From positions 1 to 36,496 of the forward strand of contig CALHVX010000127.1 in NCBI GenBank assembly GCA_938036875.1: a stretch of DNA of 36,496 bases. Reading direction: 5' to 3'. The position numbers and the translations under genes were made by a program. Below are positions 29,503 through 36,496 of this stretch, piece after piece; within the stretch, counting starts at the first letter, position 1, and every line of letters begins with the position of its first letter. This DNA comes from an uncultured Pseudomonadales bacterium (GTDB lineage Bacteria > Pseudomonadota > Gammaproteobacteria > Pseudomonadales > Azotimanducaceae). The notes beneath the pieces were generated by a model. The model was not told the DNA's origin. It searched no databases and was given only the letters and a program-made list of their open reading frames with translations.

Positions 29503-31047
29503 GTGCAGAACAATCTTGGTGCATTTCTTTATAAACGAGCTTTTCTAAATCCGGACACGGAGGCCTATGTTGAGGACGCCTCACCGCTGCGCCTGACGTT
29601 TGCGCAGCTGAACGCCAGATGCAATGGCTTGGCGAATGCTCTGCTTGCTGATGGCATCAAGCCCGGTGAGCGCGTTGGCCTGCTGCTGATGAACAGCGCC
29701 GAATTTATCGAGGCCTACTTTGCCTTAGCCAAAGTAGGGGCGGTCATTGTGCCTTTGAACTGGCGGCTAGTGCCGGATGAATTGGAGTTCATTCTTAAAG
29801 ACAGCGGTACCGAGCGCTTAATCTTTGGTGAGGAGTTTGTTGATAGCGTGGCCGAGTTGCAGGCACGGGGTGACAAAACCGACATCAAACAATGGTTACA
29901 GGTAACCACTGACGGTGATACGAGCCATTTTAGCCAAGACTACGCCAAGGTCCGGGATAGCGGTGGGAGTGCGGAGCCTACTTTGCGTGGCGCCGATGAC
30001 GACATGCTGTACATCATGTACACCTCTGGAACCACAGGGCTGCCCAAGGGTGTGGTGCACACGCACAATACGGCGATCTGGGCGCTTATTACGATCGGTG
30101 CACAACCTTACTACCATTTAAACGATCGTTACCTGGCGGCTCTACCCATGTTTCATGTTGGCGCGCTGACGCCACTGGCGGTCAATGTTTATAAAGGCGT
30201 GTGTTCGGTTGTTATGCGTAGCTTCGATCCGGTGCGCGCTTGGGAGCTAATCGAAAAAGAGAAGATTACGGTAGGCCTTGCGGTACCCGCCATGTTGAAT
30301 TTTATGGTTCAAGTCCCCAACTACGAACGCTTCGACTACAGCACAGTGCGTTGGATGATGACGGGGGCTGCACCTGTGCCTGCGGCGCTAACCCGCCAGT
30401 ATCACGACATGGGTATTGGTTTGCTCCAAGTCTACGGCTTGACCGAAACCTGCGGCCCAACCTGTTTAATGGATCCAGAAAATGCACTGCGTAAACCATC
30501 GTCAACGGGCCGGGCGTTCTTTCACACGGATGTGATGATTGTGGGTAAAGACGGCAAAGAGTGTGAGGCGGATGTTGCTGGTGAAGTCTGGGTAAAAGGT
30601 CCGCACATTATGCGAGAGTACTGGAATCGCCCGGACGCCACTGCCGAAACTTTAGTGGACGGTTGGTTGCGTACTGGTGATATCGCCACCATGGATGATG
30701 AAGGCTTCGTCAGCATCGCAGACCGCATCAAAGACATGGTGATCTCTGGCGGTGAGAACGTCTACCCAGCGGAAATTGAAGCGGTTTTGATGACCCATGA
30801 GCAGATTCGTGAGGCCGCCGTGATCGGACATGAGAGTGCAAAGTGGGGTGAGTCCCCGTTTGCGATTATTGTACGCAGTGATGACCAACTATCAGAAGCC
30901 GATGTTTTGAACTATTGCCAGGGTAAGTTGGCGGCGTTTAAGCAACCTAAGGGTGTGGCTTTTATTGATGAGATACCTAGAAACCCAAGTGGCAAGATTT
31001 TGAAGCGTTTGCTGCGTGAGCAGTTTCCTGGACCAGCGCCGGTTTGA
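29503..31047 (+). CDS. Long-chain or aryl acyl-CoA synthetase (AMP-dependent, ANL superfamily)
   Basis: The product is 514 aa with a GTG start 9 nt after GAGGGG. Adenylation motifs are complete: P-loop YTSGTTGLPKG (residues 173-183), YGLTETCGP, the hinge region RTGDIATMDDEGF and DRIKDMVISGGENVYPAEIE, and the catalytic lysine in PRNPSGKILKR. It activates a carboxylic acid to the acyl-AMP and then to the CoA thioester. The length and the N-terminus (NLGAFLYKRAFLNPDTEAYV) suit fadD-type long-chain or cyclic-acid ligases; the substrate is not predictable. It is divergent from the MerR regulator, with TGTACA sites and a structured leader between them. Regulation by that protein is a reasonable inference. 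Confidence 0.92.
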   Translation: MQNNLGAFLYKRAFLNPDTEAYVEDASPLRLTFAQLNARCNGLANALLADGIKPGERVGLLLMNSAEFIEAYFALAKVGAVIVPLNWRLVPDELEFILKDSGTERLIFGEEFVDSVAELQARGDKTDIKQWLQVTTDGDTSHFSQDYAKVRDSGGSAEPTLRGADDDMLYIMYTSGTTGLPKGVVHTHNTAIWALITIGAQPYYHLNDRYLAALPMFHVGALTPLAVNVYKGVCSVVMRSFDPVRAWELIEKEKITVGLAVPAMLNFMVQVPNYERFDYSTVRWMMTGAAPVPAALTRQYHDMGIGLLQVYGLTETCGPTCLMDPENALRKPSSTGRAFFHTDVMIVGKDGKECEADVAGEVWVKGPHIMREYWNRPDATAETLVDGWLRTGDIATMDDEGFVSIADRIKDMVISGGENVYPAEIEAVLMTHEQIREAAVIGHESAKWGESPFAIIVRSDDQLSEADVLNYCQGKLAAFKQPKGVAFIDEIPRNPSGKILKRLLREQFPGPAPV

Positions 31048-31389
31048 AGGTACTGGTCTTGGAAGGTGTGATCTTGTTATCGAACTAGAGACGAGTTAGC
31101 AAAATATTCTCTTTATCTGCGAACCTTGGAGGCTGAGTTGGCGAGAGTGGAGGTCGAATAATTCAGGCGAGTTAGCGAAGACAAATCAACTAGATAACAC
31201 CACTTGGCCGGTTTCTGCCCTAGCTAGCAGCTCCGCGTGCGAGAGGCCTTGAAGTAAATCGTCAGAGTATTGTGATTAACCTCCAACTTGAGCAGTAAGC
31301 GGCCGCTTGTTGCATGGATGTGGGCGGCTTAGAAGTGCCCAGTACTGCCCTTGTTTTCTAGTCGCTCATTTAACGCTAGGCTCTTCCCC
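31048..31389. other. Gene-free intergenic region (342 bp)
   Basis: No supported ORF, terminator or RNA gene was found. CGAGTTAGC occurs twice (31092-31100 and 31168-31176). A segment near 31323-31350 (GGCGGCTTAGAAGTGCCCAG) resembles two later segments in the same island (32001-32030, 32572-32600), suggesting remnants of a dispersed intergenic repeat. Confidence 0.4.
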
Positions 31390-31869
31390 ATGCTTCAACA
31401 AGAACTCTTACTAACCCTTGCTGAGATCTCTGTCACCGTAGCGGCGCTTTCCGCAGTGGCTGGTGTAGTGAGACACGAAGCGCTAAGCGGAGTTTCTTCG
31501 GGTTTACTTCGGGATGTGGCCGTTATTGGCATGTTTGTAGCGTTGTTTGCGTTACTGCCACTAATCTTCTGGAACGAGGCATCAATGTTCTCATTTCGGA
31601 TCTGCGCCGCTGGTGCAGCATTCACATGGCTTGTCGGTTATGTTCAGTATTTGCGTGGAGCGTTAACGGATCCAGAGCAGGTTACCCCTGCTTTCTGAAT
31701 AGGGATGCTGATTACAGTCCTCGGGTTGGCATTACTGGGATTCTGCTTTTTCTCCGAGGACGAACACACCGTCTCTAGCTATCTACTAGCAATGCTCGCC
31801 TGGCTCGCAATCGCAGGCCTGAATTTCGTTACTTCAGTTTTCTCTGATTCAGCTACTCAAGCTAAGTAA
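31390..31869 (+). pseudogene. Small membrane protein interrupted by an in-frame TGA
   Basis: The first part (31390-31698, 102 aa from ATG 31390) has three hydrophobic segments: ELLLTLAEISVTVAALSAVAG, VAVIGMFVALFALLPLIFW and AGAAFTWLVGYVQYL (each a separate segment; the first shown is the N-terminal helix region). After TGA 31696-31698 the same frame continues to TAA 31867-31869, with two more hydrophobic stretches (ITVLGLALLGFCFF and YLLAMLAWLAIAGLNFVTSV). Similar N-termini ('LL..AE..V..A...AV') belong to uncharacterised four- or five-TM bacterial proteins of about 150 aa, so this is probably one gene split by a nonsense mutation. An ATG at 31705 with AGGG just before it could restart the second part. 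Alternatives are two small genes or stop-codon readthrough. Confidence 0.55.
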
Positions 31870-32091
31870 CCAGGGTGACTGCTTTTGCCCGAAAGCTTTG
31901 CCGCCTGGTGCCAGCCAAAGCGGCTGCTTACGCTCGAGAACGCGGCATATTGAGAGCTAAATCGCATTGTAAGGCTAAGCAGCCGCTGGTTCAGGTTAGG
32001 AAAGCCGCTGGATTGTGCCCATTGCTGACTCCCGATAGGCCTGGTGCTATCTTTCAATCGTTCTAGTTAATCAATCCGAAGCGGAAATCTC
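31870..32091. other. Intergenic region with repeat-like hairpins
   Basis: No gene was found. Short inverted repeats such as CAGCCAAAGCGGCTG (around 31911-31925) and the segment GCAGCCGCTGGTTCAGG, followed by AAAGCCGCTGGATTGTGCCC, look like decayed copies of a palindromic intergenic element. Confidence 0.35.
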
Positions 32092-32391
32092 TTGCAATTG
32101 AACAACGAATATCGCGCCCTGCTTGATTCTATATACGCAACAAGAAGAAACTTCTTTCTAAGTTTCTTCATCATTGTTCCTGCTCTTGGAGTTCTAGCGT
32201 TAGCAGGGTTTTCAGATGAAAAAGTATTCTTTGGCGTATTTTTGTTATGGGTGAGTACGATGCTTGTTCAAGTCTTTTTTCTTGTCGGTTGTAGATGCCC
32301 TAGGTGTAAGAATCGATTTTTCGTGAAAATTCTCTCAGCAAACTACTTTAGCAACCGGTGCGCGCATTGTGGTTTAACGTTCGTGCCTTAG
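32092..32391 (+). CDS. Small two-TM protein with C-terminal zinc-ribbon-like cysteines
   Basis: The product is about 99 aa with a TTG start preceded by GGAAA. Two TM segments (FFLSFFIIVPALGVLALAG and VFFGVFLLWVSTMLVQVFF, about residues 20-66) precede CRCPRCKNRFF and CAHCGLTFVP. The CxCxxC...CxxC arrangement at about 69-95 suggests a zinc-ribbon or rubredoxin-like knuckle on the cytoplasmic side. Base composition is visibly AT-richer than in the flanking genes. I do not recognise a named family. It lies alone in the AT-rich island; function unknown. Confidence 0.6.
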   Translation: MQLNNEYRALLDSIYATRRNFFLSFFIIVPALGVLALAGFSDEKVFFGVFLLWVSTMLVQVFFLVGCRCPRCKNRFFVKILSANYFSNRCAHCGLTFVP

Positions 32392-32625
32392 ATGCCTCTC
32401 ATTTGCTGGCTCATAGACCAATTGGAGCCGTTACTACTGGCGATCTGTTAGTCCGCTACTGGCCTTTAGCTTTGGCAGCTGATGCCGTCCCAAGCGACTG
32501 CTTTCAAGAGAAACTCTGTATATTGTCAGCTCAAGCCCATCGATGGACTAAGATGGCGCGGTTCAGAGTAGAAAAGCCGCTGCGGAGCACCCACTGCCGC
32601 CACTCATGTGTAGACGCCTGACACG
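32392..32625. other. Intergenic region (234 bp), no gene seen
   Basis: No convincing ORF: a frame from 32358 overlaps the previous gene and reads as low-complexity translation. The stretch AAAGCCGCTGCGGAGCACCC (32573-32592) aligns with the repeat-like segments at 31323 and 32001. Confidence 0.35.
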
Positions 32626-33084
32626 ATGTATATCTTGGCTCCATGGAAGAAAGAAGACCCAGCAGTTCGTTGGAAATTACCCGACCGCATCTTCTTCGGT
32701 TACGGGGCATGTCACATTCTGGCGGGCGTTTTCCTACGCCAAGGGATCAACTCGTCTTTCAAAGCATTCTGGATAAAGCCGTCTCAGCACCCAGGAAATC
32801 ATATATTTGTCAGTGATGGGCAGATTGCCTTCGACTACCACGGCTACTCAGCCGTTGACCGTCTTAAGAATCATCATTGGAAGGTCTGGACGCACCAGTA
32901 CTCAGACTGGGATGCGCAAATCGAGACGGTGGATTACAACTTACTTGATACCTCTGACCTCAACCAGAGGAATATGCGCGGACCTGATCAATATGCGGGT
33001 GACCCGGTGGCGCGGGCAGAGAGCTTTATTCAGCGCATCAACCACAAAGTTGCGGCGGACCGAGCGCGGACATTAGCGATTTAA
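32626..33084 (+). CDS. Hypothetical protein with possible Cys-His-Asp catalytic arrangement
   Basis: The product is 152 aa from ATG 32626. No signal peptide or TM. Three features stand out: FFGYGACHILAGVFL (residues about 23-37), with a Cys at the start of a predicted helix; HPGNHIFVSDGQIAFDYHG (about 54-72), with a His strand and an Asp; and a polar, aromatic C-terminal half (HHWKVWTHQYSDWDAQ). This order resembles a compact papain-like or NlpC-like fold. I recall uncharacterised proteins with the same 'FF.CGACHxLA...GNH.FV.DG..FDYHGYS' pattern, often single genes. Function is unassigned, and the catalytic interpretation is inference. Confidence 0.6.
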   Translation: MYILAPWKKEDPAVRWKLPDRIFFGYGACHILAGVFLRQGINSSFKAFWIKPSQHPGNHIFVSDGQIAFDYHGYSAVDRLKNHHWKVWTHQYSDWDAQIETVDYNLLDTSDLNQRNMRGPDQYAGDPVARAESFIQRINHKVAADRARTLAI

Positions 33085-33196
33085 GGATGAGACTTTCCGG
33101 CCGCAAGCCTAGCCAACAAGTTAGGCTCCGCCCGTTTGCTAGCTTGCCTTGGTGGCGAGATCGATCTCTAATTGCCGGACCCTATACGAGCCAGTT

Positions 33197-34141
33197 TTAG
33201 TTGTGCTGATGCTCTTTATGATCATGACTTTTGTGAGCATCATCAGCATGGTCCAAACAAACCCCTTGCTCCACCTGAATAGTGGAGTGGTCGATGCCAA
33301 AATCTTTGCTCAGCACCGCTTTTAGCTGAGCGGTTACCAAGGCGATGTCGTGCCCTTCGGTAACGTCTGCGTGCAATGTGACCAATGGTCTTTCTGCGGT
33401 TAAACCCCAAGCGTGTACATGGTGAATGCCGGTGACGCCAGGAACCGCTGCGGTAAGCTTGGCGCGAATGGATTCAAGGTCTACACCGTCCGGCACACCT
33501 TCGAGCAAGATGTTCGCAGAATCTTTGAGCACGCTGATAGCCCCGCGCATCAAGATGACGGCGATGACCAAGGCTAAGATCGGGTCTGCATAAGTCCAAC
33601 CACCGAAGTACACGGCGGCCGCGGCCACAATAGCGGCTGCTGAGCCCAGCAGGTCGCCGAGTACGTGAAGCACCGCAGCGCGTACGTTTGCGTTGTCTTC
33701 GCTACCGTGCAGCATCTTAAAGGCGACTAGGTTTACGACAAACCCAATGCTGGCAATGACTAATGCCGGTATAGGTACCATACCTTCTGGGCTGTTCAGG
33801 CGCTGTAGCGCCTCTATAACGATCCAAACCACTAGCGCAATGAGCGTTAGCGCGTTCACAAAGGCGGCTAGCACTTGGTAACGGTGGTAGCCGTAACTTA
33901 AGGTGTCGTCCCCATCACGTCGTGATAGGCGCACGGCGTACCAAGCTAACCCCAGTGCTGTCGCATCAAGAAACATGTGCCCGGCGTCTGCCAGCAAGGT
34001 CAGCGAGTTGGTTAACAGACCACCAATGGCTTCAACCAACATGAACCCAGCAATCAGAAAGAACGCTTGCCCTAAGCGTTTCTCCGTTAGGTGCGAATGG
34101 TCATGGCTGTGTGCATGGTTGTGTGAATGATCGTGTGCCAA
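33197..34141 (-). CDS. Cation diffusion facilitator (zinc exporter, CzcD/ZitB-like)
   Basis: The product is 314 aa with a TTG start. A His/Asp-rich N-terminus (AHDHSHNHAHSHDHSH) and C-terminus (LDHADDAHKSHDHKEHQHN) are typical metal-buffering tails. Six TM helices are predicted. LLADAGHMFLDATALG carries the TM2 HxxxD-type metal site, and VLHVLGDLLGSAAA is the TM5 counterpart. The cytoplasmic C-terminal domain at about 210-290 includes GVTGIHHVHAWGLTAERP. It exports Zn2+ (possibly Co2+ or Cd2+) in exchange for protons. It is 18 bp downstream of the flavoprotein gene on the same strand; a functional link is not obvious. Confidence 0.93.
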   Translation of the reverse strand: MAHDHSHNHAHSHDHSHLTEKRLGQAFFLIAGFMLVEAIGGLLTNSLTLLADAGHMFLDATALGLAWYAVRLSRRDGDDTLSYGYHRYQVLAAFVNALTLIALVVWIVIEALQRLNSPEGMVPIPALVIASIGFVVNLVAFKMLHGSEDNANVRAAVLHVLGDLLGSAAAIVAAAAVYFGGWTYADPILALVIAVILMRGAISVLKDSANILLEGVPDGVDLESIRAKLTAAVPGVTGIHHVHAWGLTAERPLVTLHADVTEGHDIALVTAQLKAVLSKDFGIDHSTIQVEQGVCLDHADDAHKSHDHKEHQHN

Positions 34142-34159
34142 GGGTGTGGGTCTCGTGAG

Positions 34160-35302
34160 TTACAGGGCGGTCTTAGGGTCTATGCCAAGCATGACCTTGC
34201 CAATGGTTTCCAGGGTCGGTTGCGCCACCATAATGTGCTGGGTAACTACGTGTACGTCTCGAAAGCAGCGTTGCAGCGGATGATCAGAGAACACGCTGGT
34301 GCCGCCGGCGGCATTGTACAGGGCATCCACGGCGGCGACTGCGGACCAAGCATTGTTAGTGGCCGCCATTCTTAGTTTGGCTTTGTGTTGCATAGACAAG
34401 CGGTCGCCGCTTTGGGCCACTTGCCAAGCTTCGTCGATGCTTTGACGAGTTAGTGCTTGTGCGGCGCTAATGCCGGTCTGGGCCAGCGCTAGCTCTTTTT
34501 GGACGCTGCTGCGAGCGGCCAGGGCGCGCGTGCTACCGGTTGGCGTTTTGCCGCCGGCGAGCTCGATAAATTCTTCTAGTGCGCGCTCAGCGATACCGAT
34601 ACCGACGGCGGATACACCTAATGCAAGCAAGCCAAAGGTTGGAAATTGATACAGCGGGGTTTCAACACGTGCTCTGCGCCCTAAAGTGACCCAGCGACCT
34701 TCGGGTATAAACAGATCTTTCACCTCGATGTCGTTGCTTCCAGTGCCACGTAGACCGCTGGTGTACCAAGTGTCGTGGATGGTGACTTCTTCCGCCTTGA
34801 AGAACACTAGGAGGGATTCTGGTTGACCGTGTTTGTTGGTCTTGGGTTTGCCGTCCTCCATGATGAAGGCACCACCACTGATCCAGTCAGAGACTTGGCT
34901 GCCGCTACCCCAAGGCCAGCGCCCGCTGATCCGCATGCCGCCTTCCACTAGCTCGGCTTTGCCCAAAGGGGCGGTAACGCCGGTACTCACCACGTTTGGG
35001 TGTTTGGCGTAAATTTCTTGTCCCCAGCTCTCAGGGAGTGAAGCGCTGAGCAGGCCGGTGGTGCTCCCTATCATGCTCACCCAGCCCGCAGCGCCATCAG
35101 CGGTTGCCAGTGCAACCAAAGTGTCGAAAAAATCTTGCGGGTGCACCTCACCGCCATTTAGCTCAGCGGGTACCAACATGCGAAAAACGCCATCTTCGGC
35201 CAGTTGTTTAGCTGTGCCAGGCGCCATGCGGCGTTCTTGCTCTGCTGCGGGAGCGGCGGCTCGTGCGGTGTTCAGTACCGCATCAGAAGCGACGATGGAC
35301 AT
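34160..35302 (-). CDS. Acyl-CoA dehydrogenase-fold flavoprotein, HsaA/group D monooxygenase-like
   Basis: The product is 380 aa from ATG 35302. It has an N-terminal helical domain (MAPGTAKQLAEDGVFRMLVP), a beta domain with GGMRISGRWPWGSGSQVSDW, and a C-terminal helical domain (ALGVSAVGIGIAERALEEFI, then DVHVVTQHIMVA). The W-x-W-G-SG motif and QHxMVA ending are typical of the type-2 ACAD fold used by HsaA-like and DszC-like flavin monooxygenases and of many uncharacterised 'acyl-CoA dehydrogenase family' proteins. Oxygenation of an aromatic or steroid intermediate with a separate flavin reductase is possible but not proven. It is divergent from the crotonase gene. Confidence 0.85.
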   Translation of the reverse strand: MSIVASDAVLNTARAAAPAAEQERRMAPGTAKQLAEDGVFRMLVPAELNGGEVHPQDFFDTLVALATADGAAGWVSMIGSTTGLLSASLPESWGQEIYAKHPNVVSTGVTAPLGKAELVEGGMRISGRWPWGSGSQVSDWISGGAFIMEDGKPKTNKHGQPESLLVFFKAEEVTIHDTWYTSGLRGTGSNDIEVKDLFIPEGRWVTLGRRARVETPLYQFPTFGLLALGVSAVGIGIAERALEEFIELAGGKTPTGSTRALAARSSVQKELALAQTGISAAQALTRQSIDEAWQVAQSGDRLSMQHKAKLRMAATNNAWSAVAAVDALYNAAGGTSVFSDHPLQRCFRDVHVVTQHIMVAQPTLETIGKVMLGIDPKTAL

Positions 35303-35444
35303 AAGCTGGAATCTCAATGGCTAGAAGCTGTATATCCCAATGATACACCCACAGCCTTTACCTCTGCACGACGGCTCTCTCAGTGTGAGTTTTGAGTTAA
35401 AGTGTGGGTTGACCCGTCTCAATCTAACCAATGGGAGCAATACC

Positions 35445-36227
35445 ATGGAACGCATCTCACTAGAATTTCGAAATCACGTCGCGCTACTCAAGTTCAACCA
35501 TACGGATGTGCTGAATGCCATTGGTGGTCAAATGTTGGAAGACTTGGGTGACGCCTTGGCAGAGATCAAAGATCCGGCCAACGGTGCTCGTGCCTTGGTG
35601 CTCACTGGGGAAGGCAGGGCTTTTTGTGCGGGTGCTAACTTGCAAGATGAAGGTCGCAGCAAGCGTAAGGGTGGGGCTGGTGACAGCCTGCGCAATATCT
35701 ACCACCCACTGCTGTTTACGCTTCGTGATCTAGAGATGCCCATTGTGACCGCGGTTAACGGCGCAGCTGCTGGTGTGGGTATGAGCTTCGCGGCTATGGG
35801 CGACATTGTTTGTGCTTCCAAGAAAGCCTACTTCCTGCAAGCCTTCGCTCGCATTGGCCTAGTACCAGATGGCGGTTCAACCTTCTTGCTGCCGCGTTTG
35901 ATCGGCTGGGGTCGGGCGATGGAGCTAAGCCTGCTGGCGGAACGGTTAGACGCCGAGAAAGCGCAAGAGTGGGGCTTGGTCAACCGTTTGTTTGAAGACA
36001 ACGATGAGTTGATGCAAGGCGCTATGGCCATTGCGATGCGACTGGCTAAAGGGCCACGCTCGCTTGCGCTAATTCGCAAAGCTTACTGGAACACCTGGCA
36101 CAACAGCTTTGAGCAACAGCTGGAGCTGGAAGCGCAGCTACAAAACCAAGCGGGTGCCTCCACTGACTTTAAGGAAGGGGTCAGCGCGTTTCTAGAGAAA
36201 CGGGATGCGGCATTTAAGGGGGCTTAA
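35445..36227 (+). CDS. Enoyl-CoA hydratase/isomerase family protein, PaaG-like
   Basis: The product is 260 aa from ATG 35445, which follows GGGAG by 8 nt; the open frame upstream to 35340 is unsupported. Crotonase motifs are GRAFCAGANL (oxyanion hole), NGAAAGVGMSFAAMGDIVCAS and ARIGLVPDGGSTFLLPRLIG. The first catalytic glutamate of true hydratases is replaced (GVGMSFA). The second region carries Asp in LVPDGGS, as in PaaG-type isomerases and enoyl-CoA isomerases. Isomerisation of a ring or double-bond acyl-CoA is therefore more likely than hydration. It is divergent from the flavoprotein gene, with a 142-bp shared promoter region. Confidence 0.9.
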   Translation: MERISLEFRNHVALLKFNHTDVLNAIGGQMLEDLGDALAEIKDPANGARALVLTGEGRAFCAGANLQDEGRSKRKGGAGDSLRNIYHPLLFTLRDLEMPIVTAVNGAAAGVGMSFAAMGDIVCASKKAYFLQAFARIGLVPDGGSTFLLPRLIGWGRAMELSLLAERLDAEKAQEWGLVNRLFEDNDELMQGAMAIAMRLAKGPRSLALIRKAYWNTWHNSFEQQLELEAQLQNQAGASTDFKEGVSAFLEKRDAAFKGA

Positions 36228-36234
36228 CCCCTAA
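36214..36234. terminator. Hairpin shared by two convergent stop codons
   Basis: TTAAGGGG (36214-36221) and CCCCTAA (36228-36234) pair with one bulged A around a 6-nt loop. The region covers the TAA of the crotonase gene and the TAG of the convergent deacetylase-like gene. It could act bidirectionally. No long T-run is present. Confidence 0.3.
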
Positions 36235-36496
36235 CCGAGTTCCGCTAGCGTTTGCACATGCGTGTTAACGCTGGCGGCTAGTGCTTCTAAGTTGTACCCA
36301 CCTTCTAGTGCAGAAACCACGCGACCTTGGGCGCTGTCGTTCGCGGCGCTCACAATGAGTTGTGTTATCCAAGTGTAGTCATCGGTTGCCAGCTCAATCT
36401 GAGCTAGCGGATCGTCTTTGTGAGCATCAAACCCCGCGCTAACCAAAATCAGTTGCGGCTGATGCTGGCTGAGCGCTGGCAGCCAGTCACGTTCAA
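36231..36496 (-). CDS. Histone deacetylase family (acetylpolyamine amidohydrolase-like) protein, C-terminal part
   Basis: The frame continues off the right edge, so about 88 C-terminal residues are visible. The stretch QLILVSAGFDAHKDDPLAQ contains the metal-ligand GFDAHxxDP motif of class II HDAC/AcuC-type amidohydrolases. RVVSALEGGYNLEALAASV is the typical C-terminal glycine-rich motif next to the catalytic Tyr region. It deacylates lysine or polyamine substrates using Zn2+. It is convergent with the crotonase gene, with 3 bp between stops. Confidence 0.85.
   Translation of the reverse strand, partial: ERDWLPALSQHQPQLILVSAGFDAHKDDPLAQIELATDDYTWITQLIVSAANDSAQGRVVSALEGGYNLEALAASVNTHVQTLAELG

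Noticed and set aside
33112-33130. attC-like integron site (AGCCAACAAGTTAGGCT)
   Set aside because: GTTAGGC fits the core consensus, but the inverse core does not match and the element is only 17 bp. No integrase or regular cassette spacing is present.

Overview
The window reads as a chromosomal segment of a gammaproteobacterium. The signs are LonA, a PagL-type lipid A deacylase, an ExbB/ExbD/TonB-like energy transducer, several beta-oxidation genes, GC of roughly 55% by eye, and short intergenic spacers. A marine heterotroph that degrades lipids or steroid-like acids would fit the acyl-CoA genes, but the genus cannot be read from the sequence. No rRNA, tRNA, CRISPR array, phage or insertion sequence was seen.

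Layout. 1-3388: a tightly coupled operon of TPR protein, small exported protein, ExbB-like, ExbD-like, ExbD-like, and a TonB-like protein with an AgmX/PglI-type C-terminus. 3418-8857: a small exported DUF6491-like protein, a secreted M20 amidohydrolase, a DUF1932-type dehydrogenase and a large patatin-like hydrolase. 8873-17060: mostly minus strand, with an acyl-CoA carboxylase beta subunit, a small beta-rich protein, a nuclease-like hypothetical (plus strand), an outer-membrane barrel, and a three-gene operon of two acyl-CoA dehydrogenases plus Lon. 17286-20859: MetY, a 2-hydroxyacid dehydrogenase, an all-alpha dUTPase and an MTH1-like Nudix hydrolase. 20933-27905: a MORN/Sel1 lipoprotein coupled to a PagL-like deacylase, an ACAD11/LvaA-like kinase, a strong terminator, a PrcB-like lipoprotein and a large S8 lipoprotein protease.

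27906-29502 is the most unusual part. A MerR/MlrA/CarH-like regulator is flanked on both sides by TGTACA sites. On its 3' side three such sites surround a good minus-strand promoter (TTGACA, 16 nt, CATAAT). That promoter reads into a roughly 117-nt element that folds on paper into a perfect three-way junction ending in eight U. This looks like an undescribed small RNA with a C/U-rich, anti-Shine-Dalgarno-like loop, probably controlled by the adjacent regulator. On the 5' side the regulator's own putative promoter has a -10 overlapping TGTACA, and a structured leader precedes a divergent long-chain acyl-CoA synthetase.

31048-33190 is an AT-richer, gene-poor island holding small hypothetical genes, one of them interrupted by an in-frame TGA. 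The window closes with a CDF zinc exporter, an acyl-CoA dehydrogenase/HsaA-type flavoprotein, a PaaG-like crotonase and the 3' end of a histone-deacetylase-family gene.

Functional theme: acyl-CoA metabolism (synthetase, three dehydrogenase-fold proteins, carboxylase, crotonase, acyl kinase) together with envelope functions. All calls rest on reading motifs, without database searches.
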